From Pseudomonas viridiflava (GTDB lineage Bacteria > Pseudomonadota > Gammaproteobacteria > Pseudomonadales > Pseudomonadaceae), in assembly GCF_900583165.1 (NCBI RefSeq), contig NZ_UTKY01000034.1, positions 62,001-126,000 on the forward strand: a stretch of DNA of 64,000 nucleotides. The letters run 5' to 3'. Shown piece after piece: positions 54,784-63,685 of this stretch (positions are counted from its first letter, which is position 1; each line of letters begins with the position of its first letter). The notes beneath the pieces were generated by a model. That model saw nothing but the letters and a program-made list of their open reading frames with translations. It did no database searches and had not been told where the DNA came from. A program made the position numbers and the translations under genes.

Positions 54784-56409
54784 ATTCGCCTCACTCATGT
54801 CCAACTCGGCCAACACCTCCCTTAAGACGTCATCACCAATCTGGTGATGACGACTCAGGCTATACAACTCCAAGCGCTGGGCCCGAAGCGCCTTGAGGCG
54901 CAATTTGCGCTCAAGCAGGTCCATTTGCTGCGCCAGCGCCTGGGCTTCAGCCGAATCGTTGAACACCTCCAATTGATGGCGATATTCCGACATCAGACGC
55001 GCCTTGAGCTCAGTGGCGAGCGCGGCCTGGGCGGCGTCCTGGGTTTCGGTTTCGGCGGGCTCTTCGGTTTCCAGGGCATGAATCGCGGCGACAGCGGTCT
55101 TTTTCCAGGCCTCACGCACTTCGTTGTGGCGCTTCTCGTCAGGGCTCTTCTCGATACCGCGCAACAACAGCGGCAAGGCAATGCACGCGGCGATCAGTGA
55201 CAACAGGATCACACCCGCTGCGATGAAGATCAGCAAATCGCGCTCGGGGAAGCTCTGGCCAGGCGCCAGTAGCAACGGTACCGACATAACACCGGCCAAG
55301 GTCACCGCACCGCGCACGCCACCGACGGTCAGCAGCCAGCAGGATCGGGCCGTCGGCACCAGCGTCAGGGCACTTTTCCCACGCAGTTTGCGCAGCACAC
55401 CTAACAGCCGCCAGATGCTCTGCACCCAGATAAACCGCAACACCACCAGCACCAGGAAGATCGCAATCACATCCATGCAGCGGTAGAACAGAGCGGGCCA
55501 CAGTGTCGGTTCATGGCTGACCACCGCCTTGATGATGTCCGGCAACTGCAGGCCCAGCAGCAGGAAGATCAAACCATTGAACGCAAACTCCAACAGCGAC
55601 CAGACACTGCGGTTGAGCAGGCGCGTGCTGGTCTGGCGTGGCAACAGGTCGAGCCAGCTTTGCATCATCCCCGCGGCCACCGCCGAGAGAATGCCCGATG
55701 CGCCCAGGCGCTCAGCCAGCACATACGCGGCAAATGGCAGCAGCAACATGAACACCACGTGAGTGGCAGGGTCGTCCCAGCCCCGGGCGATCATCCAGGC
55801 CCGCAGACGGCCGACCAACCAGCTCAGTGCCACGCCGACAGCCAGACCGCCTACTGCCACCAACACAAACGTGAGGCTGGCGTCCGCCAGGGAAAATACC
55901 CCGGTCAACGCCGCCGCCAGGGCGAACTTGAAGGTGACCAGGCCCGAGGCATCATTCATCAACGCCTCACCTTGCAGCATATGCATCAACGGCGTGGGCA
56001 AACGATTTTGGGCAATGGCCGACACTGCCACCGCATCCGTGGGCGACAACACGGCCGCCAAAGCGAACGCAACTGGCAGCGGGATCGTAGGCAAAAGCCA
56101 GTGAATGAAGTAACCGGCGCCGACGACGGTGAACAGCACCAGCCCCACCGCCAAGGTCAGGATCGGCCCGCGCAGCCGCCACAACTCGCGCTTGGGCATA
56201 CGCCAGCCGTCGGAGAACAACAGGGGTGGCAGGAACAGAAACAGGAACAGCTCCGGGTCCAGCGCCACATGCAGCCCCAGCGTGGGCCAGGCCAGCAAGG
56301 CACCGGCGGCGATCTGTACCAAGGGCAACGGCAGAGGAATGACACGCCCAACCAGACGCGAAACGCTGACCAACATCAGCAGGATAAGAACGGTGTAGGC
56401 GGTTTGCAT
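54766..56409 (-). CDS. Na+/H+ antiporter, CPA1 (NhaP-like) family
   Basis: A 547-residue cation:proton antiporter. About 11-12 hydrophobic segments cover residues 1-400, including AFALAAVLSPTDAVAVSAI, the transport-core motif with paired Asp/Thr, and NDASGLVTFKFALA. A hydrophilic cytoplasmic tail (about 420-547), rich in Glu/Ala/Leu, is probably helical or coiled coil. The ATG at 56409 begins the first membrane helix (MQTAYTVLILLMLVSV). In P. aeruginosa an antiporter gene also lies after dapC. Ion specificity is not fixed by the sequence. Confidence 0.92.
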   Translation of the reverse strand: MQTAYTVLILLMLVSVSRLVGRVIPLPLPLVQIAAGALLAWPTLGLHVALDPELFLFLFLPPLLFSDGWRMPKRELWRLRGPILTLAVGLVLFTVVGAGYFIHWLLPTIPLPVAFALAAVLSPTDAVAVSAIAQNRLPTPLMHMLQGEALMNDASGLVTFKFALAAALTGVFSLADASLTFVLVAVGGLAVGVALSWLVGRLRAWMIARGWDDPATHVVFMLLLPFAAYVLAERLGASGILSAVAAGMMQSWLDLLPRQTSTRLLNRSVWSLLEFAFNGLIFLLLGLQLPDIIKAVVSHEPTLWPALFYRCMDVIAIFLVLVVLRFIWVQSIWRLLGVLRKLRGKSALTLVPTARSCWLLTVGGVRGAVTLAGVMSVPLLLAPGQSFPERDLLIFIAAGVILLSLIAACIALPLLLRGIEKSPDEKRHNEVREAWKKTAVAAIHALETEEPAETETQDAAQAALATELKARLMSEYRHQLEVFNDSAEAQALAQQMDLLERKLRLKALRAQRLELYSLSRHHQIGDDVLREVLAELDMSEANLGQLK

Positions 56410-56611
56410 AAAGCGGGTTTCCCGGACAATCGACTTGCTACGACACACATCAGGCAACGACTGGCCTTTGAAGTGCCATATTAGCCGGCTATGTTACCGC
56501 CTGGCATTTGCACATAAGTCGCACGCCAGCATGACGAGGGGCACTACAGGCCGCTGGTCGTGGCATAATCCCGATCCTTTCGTTTTCATTGGTCCAAAGG
56601 GGGGCAATTCC
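56410..56611. other. Divergent region antiporter / ArsC-like gene
   Basis: A 202-base gap. GGCATAAT at about 56562-56569 is a possible -10 element for the plus-strand gene, ahead of GGGGGG at 56598-56603. No repeat or gene was found. Confidence 0.35.
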
Positions 56612-56974
56612 TTGACCGCTTCAAGCAAAACCTTGCACCTTTTCGGCATCAAAGCCTGCGACACCATGAAAAAAGCGCGCACCTGGCTCGATGAGCACGC
56701 AGTGAGCTATGAGTTCCACGACTACAAAACGGCCGGTATCGACCGCGAACACTTGACCCAATGGTGCAACGAGCACGGTTGGCAGGTGGTTTTGAACCGT
56801 GCGGGCACCACCTTTCGCAAACTCGAAGACGAACGCAAAGCCGATCTCGATCAGTCGAAAGCCATTGAATTGATGCTCGCACAACCCTCGATGATCAAGC
56901 GCCCGGTGCTCGATCTCGGTGACAGAACCCTGATTGGCTTCAAGCCAGATGTTTATTCGGCGGCCCTCAAGTAG
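56612..56974 (+). CDS. ArsC/Spx family (YffB-like) protein
   Basis: A 120-residue thioredoxin-fold protein of the ArsC-like family. LHLFGIKACDTMKKA places a single active-site-like Cys at residue 16 (CxxT type, not CxxC of Spx), and LNRAGTTFRKLEDERK and MIKRPVLDLGDRTLIGF are conserved in the YffB branch. The start is probably TTG at 56612 behind GGGGGG, because no ATG fits the conserved N-terminus; a longer ATG frame would add unrelated sequence. It precedes dapD by 33 bases, possibly as one unit. Biochemical role is unknown; YffB-type proteins may use glutathione. Confidence 0.85.
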   Translation: MTASSKTLHLFGIKACDTMKKARTWLDEHAVSYEFHDYKTAGIDREHLTQWCNEHGWQVVLNRAGTTFRKLEDERKADLDQSKAIELMLAQPSMIKRPVLDLGDRTLIGFKPDVYSAALK

Positions 56975-57007
56975 GCCAGCCCTTTCCATATTTGTAGAGG
57001 TAACAGC

Positions 57008-58042
57008 ATGTCCAATTCCCTGTTCAGCCTGGGCTTCGGCGTCGGCACTCAGAACCGCCAAGGTGCTTGGCTGGAAGTGTTTTACGCACAACCGTTGCTC
57101 AACCCGTCTGCAGACATCGTCGCAGCCATCGCGCCGATCCTGGGTTACACCGAAGGTAACCAGGCCATCACCTTCACCATCAGCCAAGCGCTGCAACTGG
57201 CTGATGCACTCAAAAACGTCGACGCTACCCAAGCTGCGCTGCTCAATCGCCTGGCTGAAAGCCACACCCCGCTGGTTGCCACCCTGCTGGCCGAAGACGT
57301 CGCACTGACGTCCACCCCTGAGGCCTACCTCAAGCTGCACCTGCTGTCCCATCGCCTGGTCAAGCCCCACGGCCTGAGCCTGGCCGGTGTGTTCCCGCTG
57401 CTGCCGAACGTAGCCTGGACCAGCCAGGGCGCGATCGATCTCGGCGAGCTGCCAGAGCGTCAACTGGAAGCCCGCCTGCGTGGCGAGCTGCTGGAAGTGT
57501 TCTCGGTGGACAAATTCCCGAAAATGACCGACTACGTGGTACCGACCGGCGTACGTATCGCTGACGCCGCACGCCTGCGCCTGGGCGCCTACGTGGGCGA
57601 AGGCACCACCGTGATGCACGAAGGTTTCGTCAACTTCAACGCCGGCACCGAAGGCCCGGGCATGATCGAAGGCCGTGTATCGGCTGGCGTGTTTGTCGGC
57701 AAGGGCTCGGACCTGGGCGGCGGTTGCTCCACCATGGGTACTCTGTCGGGCGGCGGCAACATCGTGATCAAGGTCGGCGAAGGCTGCCTGATCGGCGCCA
57801 ACGCCGGTATCGGTATCCCGTTGGGCGACCGCAACACCGTGGAATCGGGCCTGTACGTCACTGCCGGCACCAAGGTTGCGCTGCTGGACGAGCAGAACCA
57901 ACTGGTCAAGGTGGTCAAGGCGCGTGAACTGGCCGGCCAGCCAGACCTGCTGTTCCGTCGCAACTCCGAGACCGGTGCCGTGGAGTGCAAAACCCACAAG
58001 TCGGCTATCGAACTGAACGAAGCGCTGCACGCTAACAACTAA
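57008..58042 (+). CDS. dapD: 2,3,4,5-tetrahydropyridine-2,6-dicarboxylate N-succinyltransferase
   Basis: A 344-residue acyltransferase that adds a succinyl group from succinyl-CoA in diaminopimelate synthesis. The C-terminal left-handed beta-helix shows hexapeptide repeats (VRIADAARLRLGAYVGEGTTV; GGGCSTMGTLSGGGNIVIKV). The length is that of the longer Pseudomonas/actinobacterial type of DapD, not the 274-residue E. coli type. AGAGGTAAC precedes the start. Confidence 0.95.
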   Translation: MSNSLFSLGFGVGTQNRQGAWLEVFYAQPLLNPSADIVAAIAPILGYTEGNQAITFTISQALQLADALKNVDATQAALLNRLAESHTPLVATLLAEDVALTSTPEAYLKLHLLSHRLVKPHGLSLAGVFPLLPNVAWTSQGAIDLGELPERQLEARLRGELLEVFSVDKFPKMTDYVVPTGVRIADAARLRLGAYVGEGTTVMHEGFVNFNAGTEGPGMIEGRVSAGVFVGKGSDLGGGCSTMGTLSGGGNIVIKVGEGCLIGANAGIGIPLGDRNTVESGLYVTAGTKVALLDEQNQLVKVVKARELAGQPDLLFRRNSETGAVECKTHKSAIELNEALHANN

Positions 58043-58061
58043 GCAGCCACTCGATGCCACT

Positions 58062-58087
58062 AGCGGGCCCCGACCCTGGGGCTCGCT
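58062..58087 (+). terminator. Hairpin after dapD
   Basis: AGCGGGCCCC and GGGGCTCGCT form a GC-rich stem with one mismatch and a six-base loop, about 20 bases after the dapD stop codon. The sequence after it (TATACGAG) is not a T-run. Confidence 0.55.
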
Positions 58088-58106
58088 TATACGAGTCTTG
58101 AACACC

Positions 58107-59312
58107 ATGCTTGTACCCTCCCCCTGGCGCGCCGATTTCCCGGCCATCGCCACCCTGCAACGGCAAGACCAGACTTATCTGGATAATGCCGCCACCACAC
58201 AAAAGCCCCAGGCCTTGTTGGATGCCATCAGCCATTACTACGCCAATGGCGCAGCCAATGTGCACCGTGCCCAGCATTTGCCCGGCGCCCATGCGACCCA
58301 GGCGTTCGAAGACAGTCGCAGCAAGGTCGCGCAGTGGTTGAACGCAGGTGACAGCGGGCAGATCGTGTTTACCCACGGCGCAACCTCTGCGCTGAACCTC
58401 TTGGCCTATGGCCTGGAGCATCTATTCAATGCGGGCGATGAAATTGTCATCAGCGCCCTGGAACACCACGCCAACCTGCTGCCCTGGCAGCAACTGGCCA
58501 AGCGTCGCGCCCTGGAACTGGTGGTACTGCCCCTGGGCGATGACGGCGTGATTGACCTTGCCGCCGCCGCCGAGTTGATCGGCCCGCGTACGCGCCTGCT
58601 GGCGGTGAGCCAGTTGTCCAACGTGCTGGGCGCCTGGCAACCGCTGGAGGCCTTGCTCGCACTGGCCCGGCCCCATGGCGCCCTGACCGTGGTCGACGGC
58701 GCACAAGGCATCGTCCATGGCCGCCACGACGTGCAGGCCCTGGGTTGCGACTTCTATGTGTTCTCCAGCCACAAGCTCTACGGCCCGGACGGTGTCGGTG
58801 TGCTGTTTGGCCGCAACGAAGCCCTGCATCACCTGCGCCACTGGCAGTTCGGCGGCGAAATGGTGCAACAGGCGGACTATCACAGCGCCAGCTTTCGCCC
58901 GGCACCATTGGGTTTCGAGGCCGGCACGCCACCGATTGCCAGTGTGATTGGCCTGGGCGCGAGCCTGGATTACCTAAGCTCGCTGGATCAAACGGCAGTG
59001 ATCGCCCATGAAGCGGCCTTGCACGACTACCTGTTGCGTGGGCTCAAGGCGCGCAATGGCGTGCAGGTGCTGGGCTCACCCCAGGTGGCGTTGGTCAGTT
59101 TTGTGGTCGAAGGCGTGCACAACGCCGACGTTGCACACCTGCTGACCGAGCAAGGCATTGCGGTACGCGCGGGCCATCACTGCGCGATGCCGTTGCTCAA
59201 GGCGATGCATTTGTCGGGGGCTATTCGCGTGTCCCTGGCGCTGTATAACGACTCAGATGATCTGGAGCGCTTTTTTGAGGCGCTGGACCAGGCGCTGGAT
59301 ATGCTGCGATGA
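58107..59312 (+). CDS. csdA: Cysteine desulfurase CsdA
   Basis: A 401-residue PLP enzyme of the group II (SufS/CsdA) cysteine desulfurases. The PLP lysine is K223 (FSSHKLYGPDG) and the persulfide-forming Cys is C359 (AGHHCAMP). The ATG at 58107 gives the length of the P. aeruginosa protein; a TTG three codons upstream is less likely. Its stop overlaps the csdE start by 4 bases, so the sulfur donor and acceptor are co-translated. Confidence 0.95.
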   Translation: MLVPSPWRADFPAIATLQRQDQTYLDNAATTQKPQALLDAISHYYANGAANVHRAQHLPGAHATQAFEDSRSKVAQWLNAGDSGQIVFTHGATSALNLLAYGLEHLFNAGDEIVISALEHHANLLPWQQLAKRRALELVVLPLGDDGVIDLAAAAELIGPRTRLLAVSQLSNVLGAWQPLEALLALARPHGALTVVDGAQGIVHGRHDVQALGCDFYVFSSHKLYGPDGVGVLFGRNEALHHLRHWQFGGEMVQQADYHSASFRPAPLGFEAGTPPIASVIGLGASLDYLSSLDQTAVIAHEAALHDYLLRGLKARNGVQVLGSPQVALVSFVVEGVHNADVAHLLTEQGIAVRAGHHCAMPLLKAMHLSGAIRVSLALYNDSDDLERFFEALDQALDMLR

Positions 59313-59722
59313 GCTTGCCCATTGACGCCGTCAAGGCACTAGAGGCATTCCAGGCCGTGGGTAGCTGGGAGCAGCGCGCGCGGATGCTGATGCAATGGGG
59401 CGAGCGTATGCCACCCTTGGCCGCCGAGGATAAAGTCGACGCCAATCTGGTGCAGGGCTGTGAGAGCCTGGTTTGGTTGGTGGGACGGTTGCAGAATGGG
59501 CACTGGCAGTTTGCGGCTGCCAGTGATGCACGTTTGATTCGCGGGTTGGTGGCGTTGTTGCTGGTGCGGGTCAATGGGTTGTCGGCGGTTGAGCTGCAGG
59601 CAGTTGACCTGCCGGATTGGTTCAATCAACTGGGGCTTTCCCGCCAACTGTCGCCCTCTCGAAGCAATGGCCTGAATGCAGTGTTGCAGCGCATGCGTGA
59701 ATTAAGCCAGGCGCATAACTAA
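59309..59722 (+). CDS. csdE: SufE family sulfur acceptor CsdE
   Basis: A 137-residue sulfur-transfer protein that accepts sulfur from CsdA. The acceptor Cys is C51 in LVQGCESLVWL, the same position as in E. coli SufE. No isc or suf cluster genes are near, so the Csd pair is likely used for tRNA modification with tcdA, 120 bases away on the other strand. The stop codon TAA lies across the left edge of a REPIN. Confidence 0.93.
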   Translation: MSLPIDAVKALEAFQAVGSWEQRARMLMQWGERMPPLAAEDKVDANLVQGCESLVWLVGRLQNGHWQFAAASDARLIRGLVALLLVRVNGLSAVELQAVDLPDWFNQLGLSRQLSPSRSNGLNAVLQRMRELSQAHN

Positions 59723-59816
59723 ATGTGGGAGGTGGCTTGCTCCCGATAACGGTGGATCAGTCATCTTATTCAGTGGCTGACACTCTGCTATCGGGGGCAA
59801 GCCCCCTCCCACATTT
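59721..59816. repeat. REPIN at the csdE stop codon
   Basis: Arms AAATGTGGGAGGTGGCTTGCTCCCGAT (from 59721) and ATCGGGGGCAAGCCCCCTCCCACATTT (ending 59816) are a REP pair with mismatches. The first two A residues of the left arm are the last two bases of the csdE stop codon (59720-59722). Confidence 0.88.
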
Positions 59817-59839
59817 GGATCTCTATGCGGTAGTGAAAT

Positions 59840-60649
59840 CTAGGTGGGCTTCACACGCTCTGAAGGCCTGCGCACCCCGGCAACAATCTTGTCCACCGCC
59901 TTGGTCGCCGCCACCATGCCAAACGTCGCCGTCACCATCATCACCGCCCCAAACCCGCCGGCGCAGTCCAGCTTCACCCCATCCCCGACAAAACTCTTCT
60001 GCAAACAGATGCTGCCATCGGGCTTGGGGTAACGCAGTTGCTCGGTGGAAAACACGCACGGCACGCTGTAGTGGCGAGTCACGGTGCGCGAGAAGTTGTA
60101 ATCACGGCGCAAGGTCGAGCGTACTTTAGAAGCCAGCGGGTCGTTGAAGGTACGGTTCAAGTCGCACACTTGGATGAGTGTCGGGTCGATCTGCCCGCCA
60201 GCGCCACCGGTGGTGATGATCTGGATCTTGCGGCGTTTGCACCAGGCGATCAGCGCAGCTTTGGCGTTCACCGCATCGATGCAGTCGATCACGCAATCAA
60301 TATTCGGCGTGATGTATTCGGCCATCGTGTCGCGGGTCACGAAGTCGGCCACCGCATGCACGGTGCAATCCGGGTTGATGGCGCGCAGGCGCTCAGCCAT
60401 CACCTCAACCTTGGGTTTGCCCACAGTGCTGTCCAGCGCGTGCAACTGGCGGTTGCTGTTGCTGACGCAAACATCGTCCAGGTCAAACAGCGAAATCTCC
60501 CCCACCCCACAACGGGCCATCGCTTCCGCCGCCCACGAGCCCACACCGCCGATGCCGACGATCGCCACATGGGCCGCTTTCAAGCGTTCCAGGCCTTCAA
60601 TGCCATACAAGCGGGCGACACCAGCAAACCGCGGATCTTCTGTACTCAT
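59840..60649 (-). CDS. tcdA: tRNA threonylcarbamoyladenosine dehydratase TcdA (CsdL)
   Basis: A 269-residue E1-like ATP-dependent enzyme that converts t6A37 of tRNA to the cyclic form ct6A. The nucleotide-binding motif is VGIGGVGSWAAEAMAR, and FDLDDVCVSNSNRQLHAL and DCIDAVNAKAALI follow. The ATG at 60649 has GGGG eight bases upstream and is preferred to an ATG two codons earlier. In E. coli CsdA-CsdE deliver sulfur to CsdL; here the three genes are close but tcdA is on the opposite strand. Confidence 0.95.
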   Translation of the reverse strand: MSTEDPRFAGVARLYGIEGLERLKAAHVAIVGIGGVGSWAAEAMARCGVGEISLFDLDDVCVSNSNRQLHALDSTVGKPKVEVMAERLRAINPDCTVHAVADFVTRDTMAEYITPNIDCVIDCIDAVNAKAALIAWCKRRKIQIITTGGAGGQIDPTLIQVCDLNRTFNDPLASKVRSTLRRDYNFSRTVTRHYSVPCVFSTEQLRYPKPDGSICLQKSFVGDGVKLDCAGGFGAVMMVTATFGMVAATKAVDKIVAGVRRPSERVKPT

Positions 60650-60867
60650 GACCATTACCCCAAAAACCGGCGCGCATTATGGGCTACGCAGCGGCAAGTT
60701 TTAAGCTACAAGTTACAAGTAAAGAACTTAGATGCCCTTTCGCTGACTAAAGTCCGGCTTTTCTCTGTCTGCTATACGCTTAAGGGAAGCGTCGGTGTAG
60801 GATGCGCGCCGTTCGGCGCAGGCCGGCACCTCTTTTCGTTCCACACCCTTTGGAACCCGAAATAACC
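60650..60867 (+). promoter_or_regulatory. Control region and leader of ndvB
   Basis: CTATAC at 60772-60777 resembles the RpoS -10 element, and GAACTT at 60724-60729 lies upstream without a good partner. The RNA leader would hold a small hairpin GCGCC-GTTC-GGCGC near 60807-60820. A short TTACAAG repeat unit lies at about 60704-60719. Confidence 0.45.
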
Positions 60868-63459
60868 ATGGCATCGCGTAAATTTGGACTCAACCTGGTG
60901 ATCGTGCTGGCAATCGCTGCGCTGTTCACCGGCTTCTGGGCGCTGATCAACCGCCCGGTCACCGCCCCTAACTGGCCAGAGCAAATCTCCGGTTTTTCCT
61001 ACTCGCCGTTCCAGCAAGGCCAGTTCCCGCAGAAAAACCAGTTCCCGAGCGACGAGCAGATGCGTCAAGACCTTGCGATCATGAGCAAGCTGACGGACAA
61101 CATCCGTACCTACTCGGTCGACGGCACCCTGGGCGACATTCCAAAACTGGCCGAAGAGTTCGGCTTGCGGGTCACACTGGGTATTTGGATCAGCCCGGAC
61201 CTGGAACGCAACGAGCGTGAAATCCAGCGCGCCATTGAGATCGCCAACAGCTCGCGCAGTGTGGTGCGCGTGGTGGTCGGTAACGAAGCCGTATTCCGCA
61301 AGGACATCACCCCTGAAGCGCTGATCGTACTGCTGGACCGAGTGCGTGCTGCCGTCAAAGTGCCGGTCACGACCTCCGAGCAGTGGGACATCTGGGAAAA
61401 GAACCCACAGCTGGCCAAGCACGTCGACCTGATCGCCGCGCACATCCTGCCGTTCTGGGAATATATTCCGATGGACAAGGCCGGCCAGTACGTACTCGAC
61501 CGCGCCAAGGATCTGAAGAAACTGTTCCCGAAAAAGCCGCTGCTGCTGTCTGAAGTGGGCTGGCCGAGTAACGGCCGCATGCGCGGTGGCAATGAAACGT
61601 CGCCGGCCGACCAGGCGATTTACCTGCGTACGCTGGTGAACAAACTCAACCGCCAGGGCTATAACTACTTCGTGATCGAGGCGTTCGATCAGCCGTGGAA
61701 AGTCAGCGACGAAGGCTCAGCCGGCGCTTACTGGGGCGTATTCAACGGTGCGCGCCAGCAGAAATTCAACTTTGAAGGCCCTGTGGTCGCGATCCCGCAA
61801 TGGCGCGTATTGGCCATCGGTTCGGTGGTGCTGGCGCTGTTGTCGCTGACGCTGCTGATGATCGACGGCTCGGCCTTGCGCCAGCGTGGCCGTACGTTCC
61901 TGACCTTTATCGCGTTCCTGTGCGGTTCGGTATTGGTGTGGATCGGTTACGACTACAGCCAGCAATACAGCACCTGGTTCAGCCTCACGGTGGGCATCCT
62001 CTTGGCCCTCGGCGCCCTGGGCGTGTTTATCGTGCTGCTGACTGAAGCCCACGAACTGGCGGAAGCGGTATGGACCCACAAGCGCCGGCGTGAATTCCTG
62101 CCGGTGGAAGGGGAATCGGACTACCGCCCGAAAGTGTCGATCCACGTGCCGTGCTACAACGAGCCGCCGGAGATGGTCAAACAGACCCTCGACGCGTTGG
62201 CCGCTCTGGATTACCCGGACTACGAAGTCCTGATCATCGACAACAACACCAAAGACCCGGCCGTGTGGGAGCCCGTGCGCGACTACTGCGAGACCCTGGG
62301 CCCGCGCTTCAAGTTCTTCCACGTCGCGCCATTGGCCGGTTTCAAGGGTGGCGCACTGAACTACCTGCTGCCGCATACCGCCAAGGATGCCGAAGTGATC
62401 GCGGTGATCGACTCCGACTACTGCGTGTCGCCGAACTGGCTCAAGCACATGGTGCCGCACTTCGCCGACCCGAAAATCGCCGTGGTGCAGTCGCCGCAGG
62501 ACTACCGCGACCAGAACGAAAGCACGTTCAAGAAGCTTTGCTACGCGGAATACAAAGGCTTCTTCCATATTGGCATGGTGACCCGCAACGACCGTGACGC
62601 GATCATCCAGCACGGCACCATGACCATGACCCGTCGCTCGGTGCTTGAGGAGTTGGGCTGGGCCGACTGGTGCATCTGTGAAGACGCCGAGCTTGGCCTA
62701 CGGGTATTCGAGAAAGGCCTGTCGGCTGCGTATTACCACGACAGCTACGGCAAGGGCCTAATGCCGGACACCTTTATCGACTTCAAGAAACAGCGTTTCC
62801 GCTGGGCCTACGGTGCGATTCAGATCATCAAGCGCCACACCGCCAGCCTCTTGCGCGGCAAGGGCACCGAACTGACCCGTGGCCAGCGCTACCACTTCCT
62901 CGCGGGCTGGTTGCCGTGGGTAGCGGACGGCATGAACATCTTCTTCACCGTGGGCGCGCTGTTGTGGTCGGCGGCAATGATCATCGTGCCGACGCGAGTC
63001 GACCCGCCATTGCTGATCTTTGCGATCCCGCCGTTGGCGCTGTTTGTGTTCAAGGTGGGCAAGATCGTCTTCCTGTACCGTCGCGCCGTGGGCGTGAACC
63101 TCAAGGATGCGTTCTGCGCAGCCTTGGCGGGTTTGGCGTTGTCGCACACCATCGCCAAGGCGGTGCTGTATGGTTTCTTCACCAGCAGTATTCCGTTTTT
63201 CCGTACGCCTAAAAACGCCGATAACCACGGCTTCTGGGTGGCGATTTCCGAAGCCCGCGAAGAAATGTTCATCATGCTGCTGTTGTGGGGCGCCGCGCTG
63301 GGGATCTACCTGGTACAGGGCCTGCCGAGCAACGACATTCGCTTCTGGGTGGTGATGCTGCTGGTGCAATCACTGCCGTATGTGGCGGCGTTGATCATGG
63401 CGTTCCTGTCGTCGCTGCCTAAACCTGTGGTAGCGCCGGAGCCTGCACCTGCGGTGTAA
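60868..63459 (+). CDS. ndvB: Cyclic beta-(1,3)-glucan synthase NdvB
   Basis: An 863-residue membrane glucosyltransferase of the same length as P. aeruginosa NdvB, which makes periplasmic cyclic glucans linked to biofilm antibiotic tolerance. A first membrane helix is followed by a GH17-like glucanase domain (about 30-290), with SEVGWPSNG placing a Glu at residue 229. Membrane helices then lead to a family 2 glycosyltransferase domain (about 420-660) with its Asp motifs (VIDSDYC, EDAELG) and Q642-R-F-R-W646 (QxxRW). Several C-terminal membrane helices follow. The start at 60868 fits the length; a longer frame begins 66 bases upstream. Confidence 0.95.
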   Translation: MASRKFGLNLVIVLAIAALFTGFWALINRPVTAPNWPEQISGFSYSPFQQGQFPQKNQFPSDEQMRQDLAIMSKLTDNIRTYSVDGTLGDIPKLAEEFGLRVTLGIWISPDLERNEREIQRAIEIANSSRSVVRVVVGNEAVFRKDITPEALIVLLDRVRAAVKVPVTTSEQWDIWEKNPQLAKHVDLIAAHILPFWEYIPMDKAGQYVLDRAKDLKKLFPKKPLLLSEVGWPSNGRMRGGNETSPADQAIYLRTLVNKLNRQGYNYFVIEAFDQPWKVSDEGSAGAYWGVFNGARQQKFNFEGPVVAIPQWRVLAIGSVVLALLSLTLLMIDGSALRQRGRTFLTFIAFLCGSVLVWIGYDYSQQYSTWFSLTVGILLALGALGVFIVLLTEAHELAEAVWTHKRRREFLPVEGESDYRPKVSIHVPCYNEPPEMVKQTLDALAALDYPDYEVLIIDNNTKDPAVWEPVRDYCETLGPRFKFFHVAPLAGFKGGALNYLLPHTAKDAEVIAVIDSDYCVSPNWLKHMVPHFADPKIAVVQSPQDYRDQNESTFKKLCYAEYKGFFHIGMVTRNDRDAIIQHGTMTMTRRSVLEELGWADWCICEDAELGLRVFEKGLSAAYYHDSYGKGLMPDTFIDFKKQRFRWAYGAIQIIKRHTASLLRGKGTELTRGQRYHFLAGWLPWVADGMNIFFTVGALLWSAAMIIVPTRVDPPLLIFAIPPLALFVFKVGKIVFLYRRAVGVNLKDAFCAALAGLALSHTIAKAVLYGFFTSSIPFFRTPKNADNHGFWVAISEAREEMFIMLLLWGAALGIYLVQGLPSNDIRFWVVMLLVQSLPYVAALIMAFLSSLPKPVVAPEPAPAV

Positions 63460-63477
63460 AAACTTGCGCAATGCACT

Positions 63478-63503
63478 AAACGGCGGCCTCTGGCCGCCGT
63501 TTT
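63478..63503 (+). terminator. Intrinsic terminator of ndvB
   Basis: AAACGGCGGCC (63478-63488) pairs with GGCCGCCGTTT (63492-63502) around a 3-base loop and ends in TTTT. It begins 18 bases after the ndvB stop codon. Confidence 0.85.
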
Positions 63504-63541
63504 GCTATAAGATAACGGCCGTTTTGCAAACCTTACAGATG

Positions 63542-63651
63542 ACCCCTGTAGGAGCGAGCTTGCTCGCGAAAACCGTCAACGATGGCACGGGCATCCAGAA
63601 TGCACGCGGCGCCCTTGGGCTTTTCGCGAGCAAGCTCGCTCCTACAGGGGT
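63542..63651. repeat. REPIN, GTAGGAGCGAGCTTGCTCGCGA family
   Basis: Perfect 31-bp arms, 63542-63572 and 63621-63651, around a 48-base spacer. This is a third REP family in the window, a type well known from P. putida and other pseudomonads. It lies between ndvB and dapE. Confidence 0.9.
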
Positions 63652-63685
63652 TAGAACGTTGTCGCCTCGATTTCCGGAGTTTTTC

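Noticed and set aside
60724..60777. AlgU (sigma-22) promoter for ndvB from GAACTT at 60724
   Set aside because: The -35 motif is right, but at 16-17 bases no TCTGA-like -10 follows (ACTAA is the best). The CTATAC element is the better candidate.
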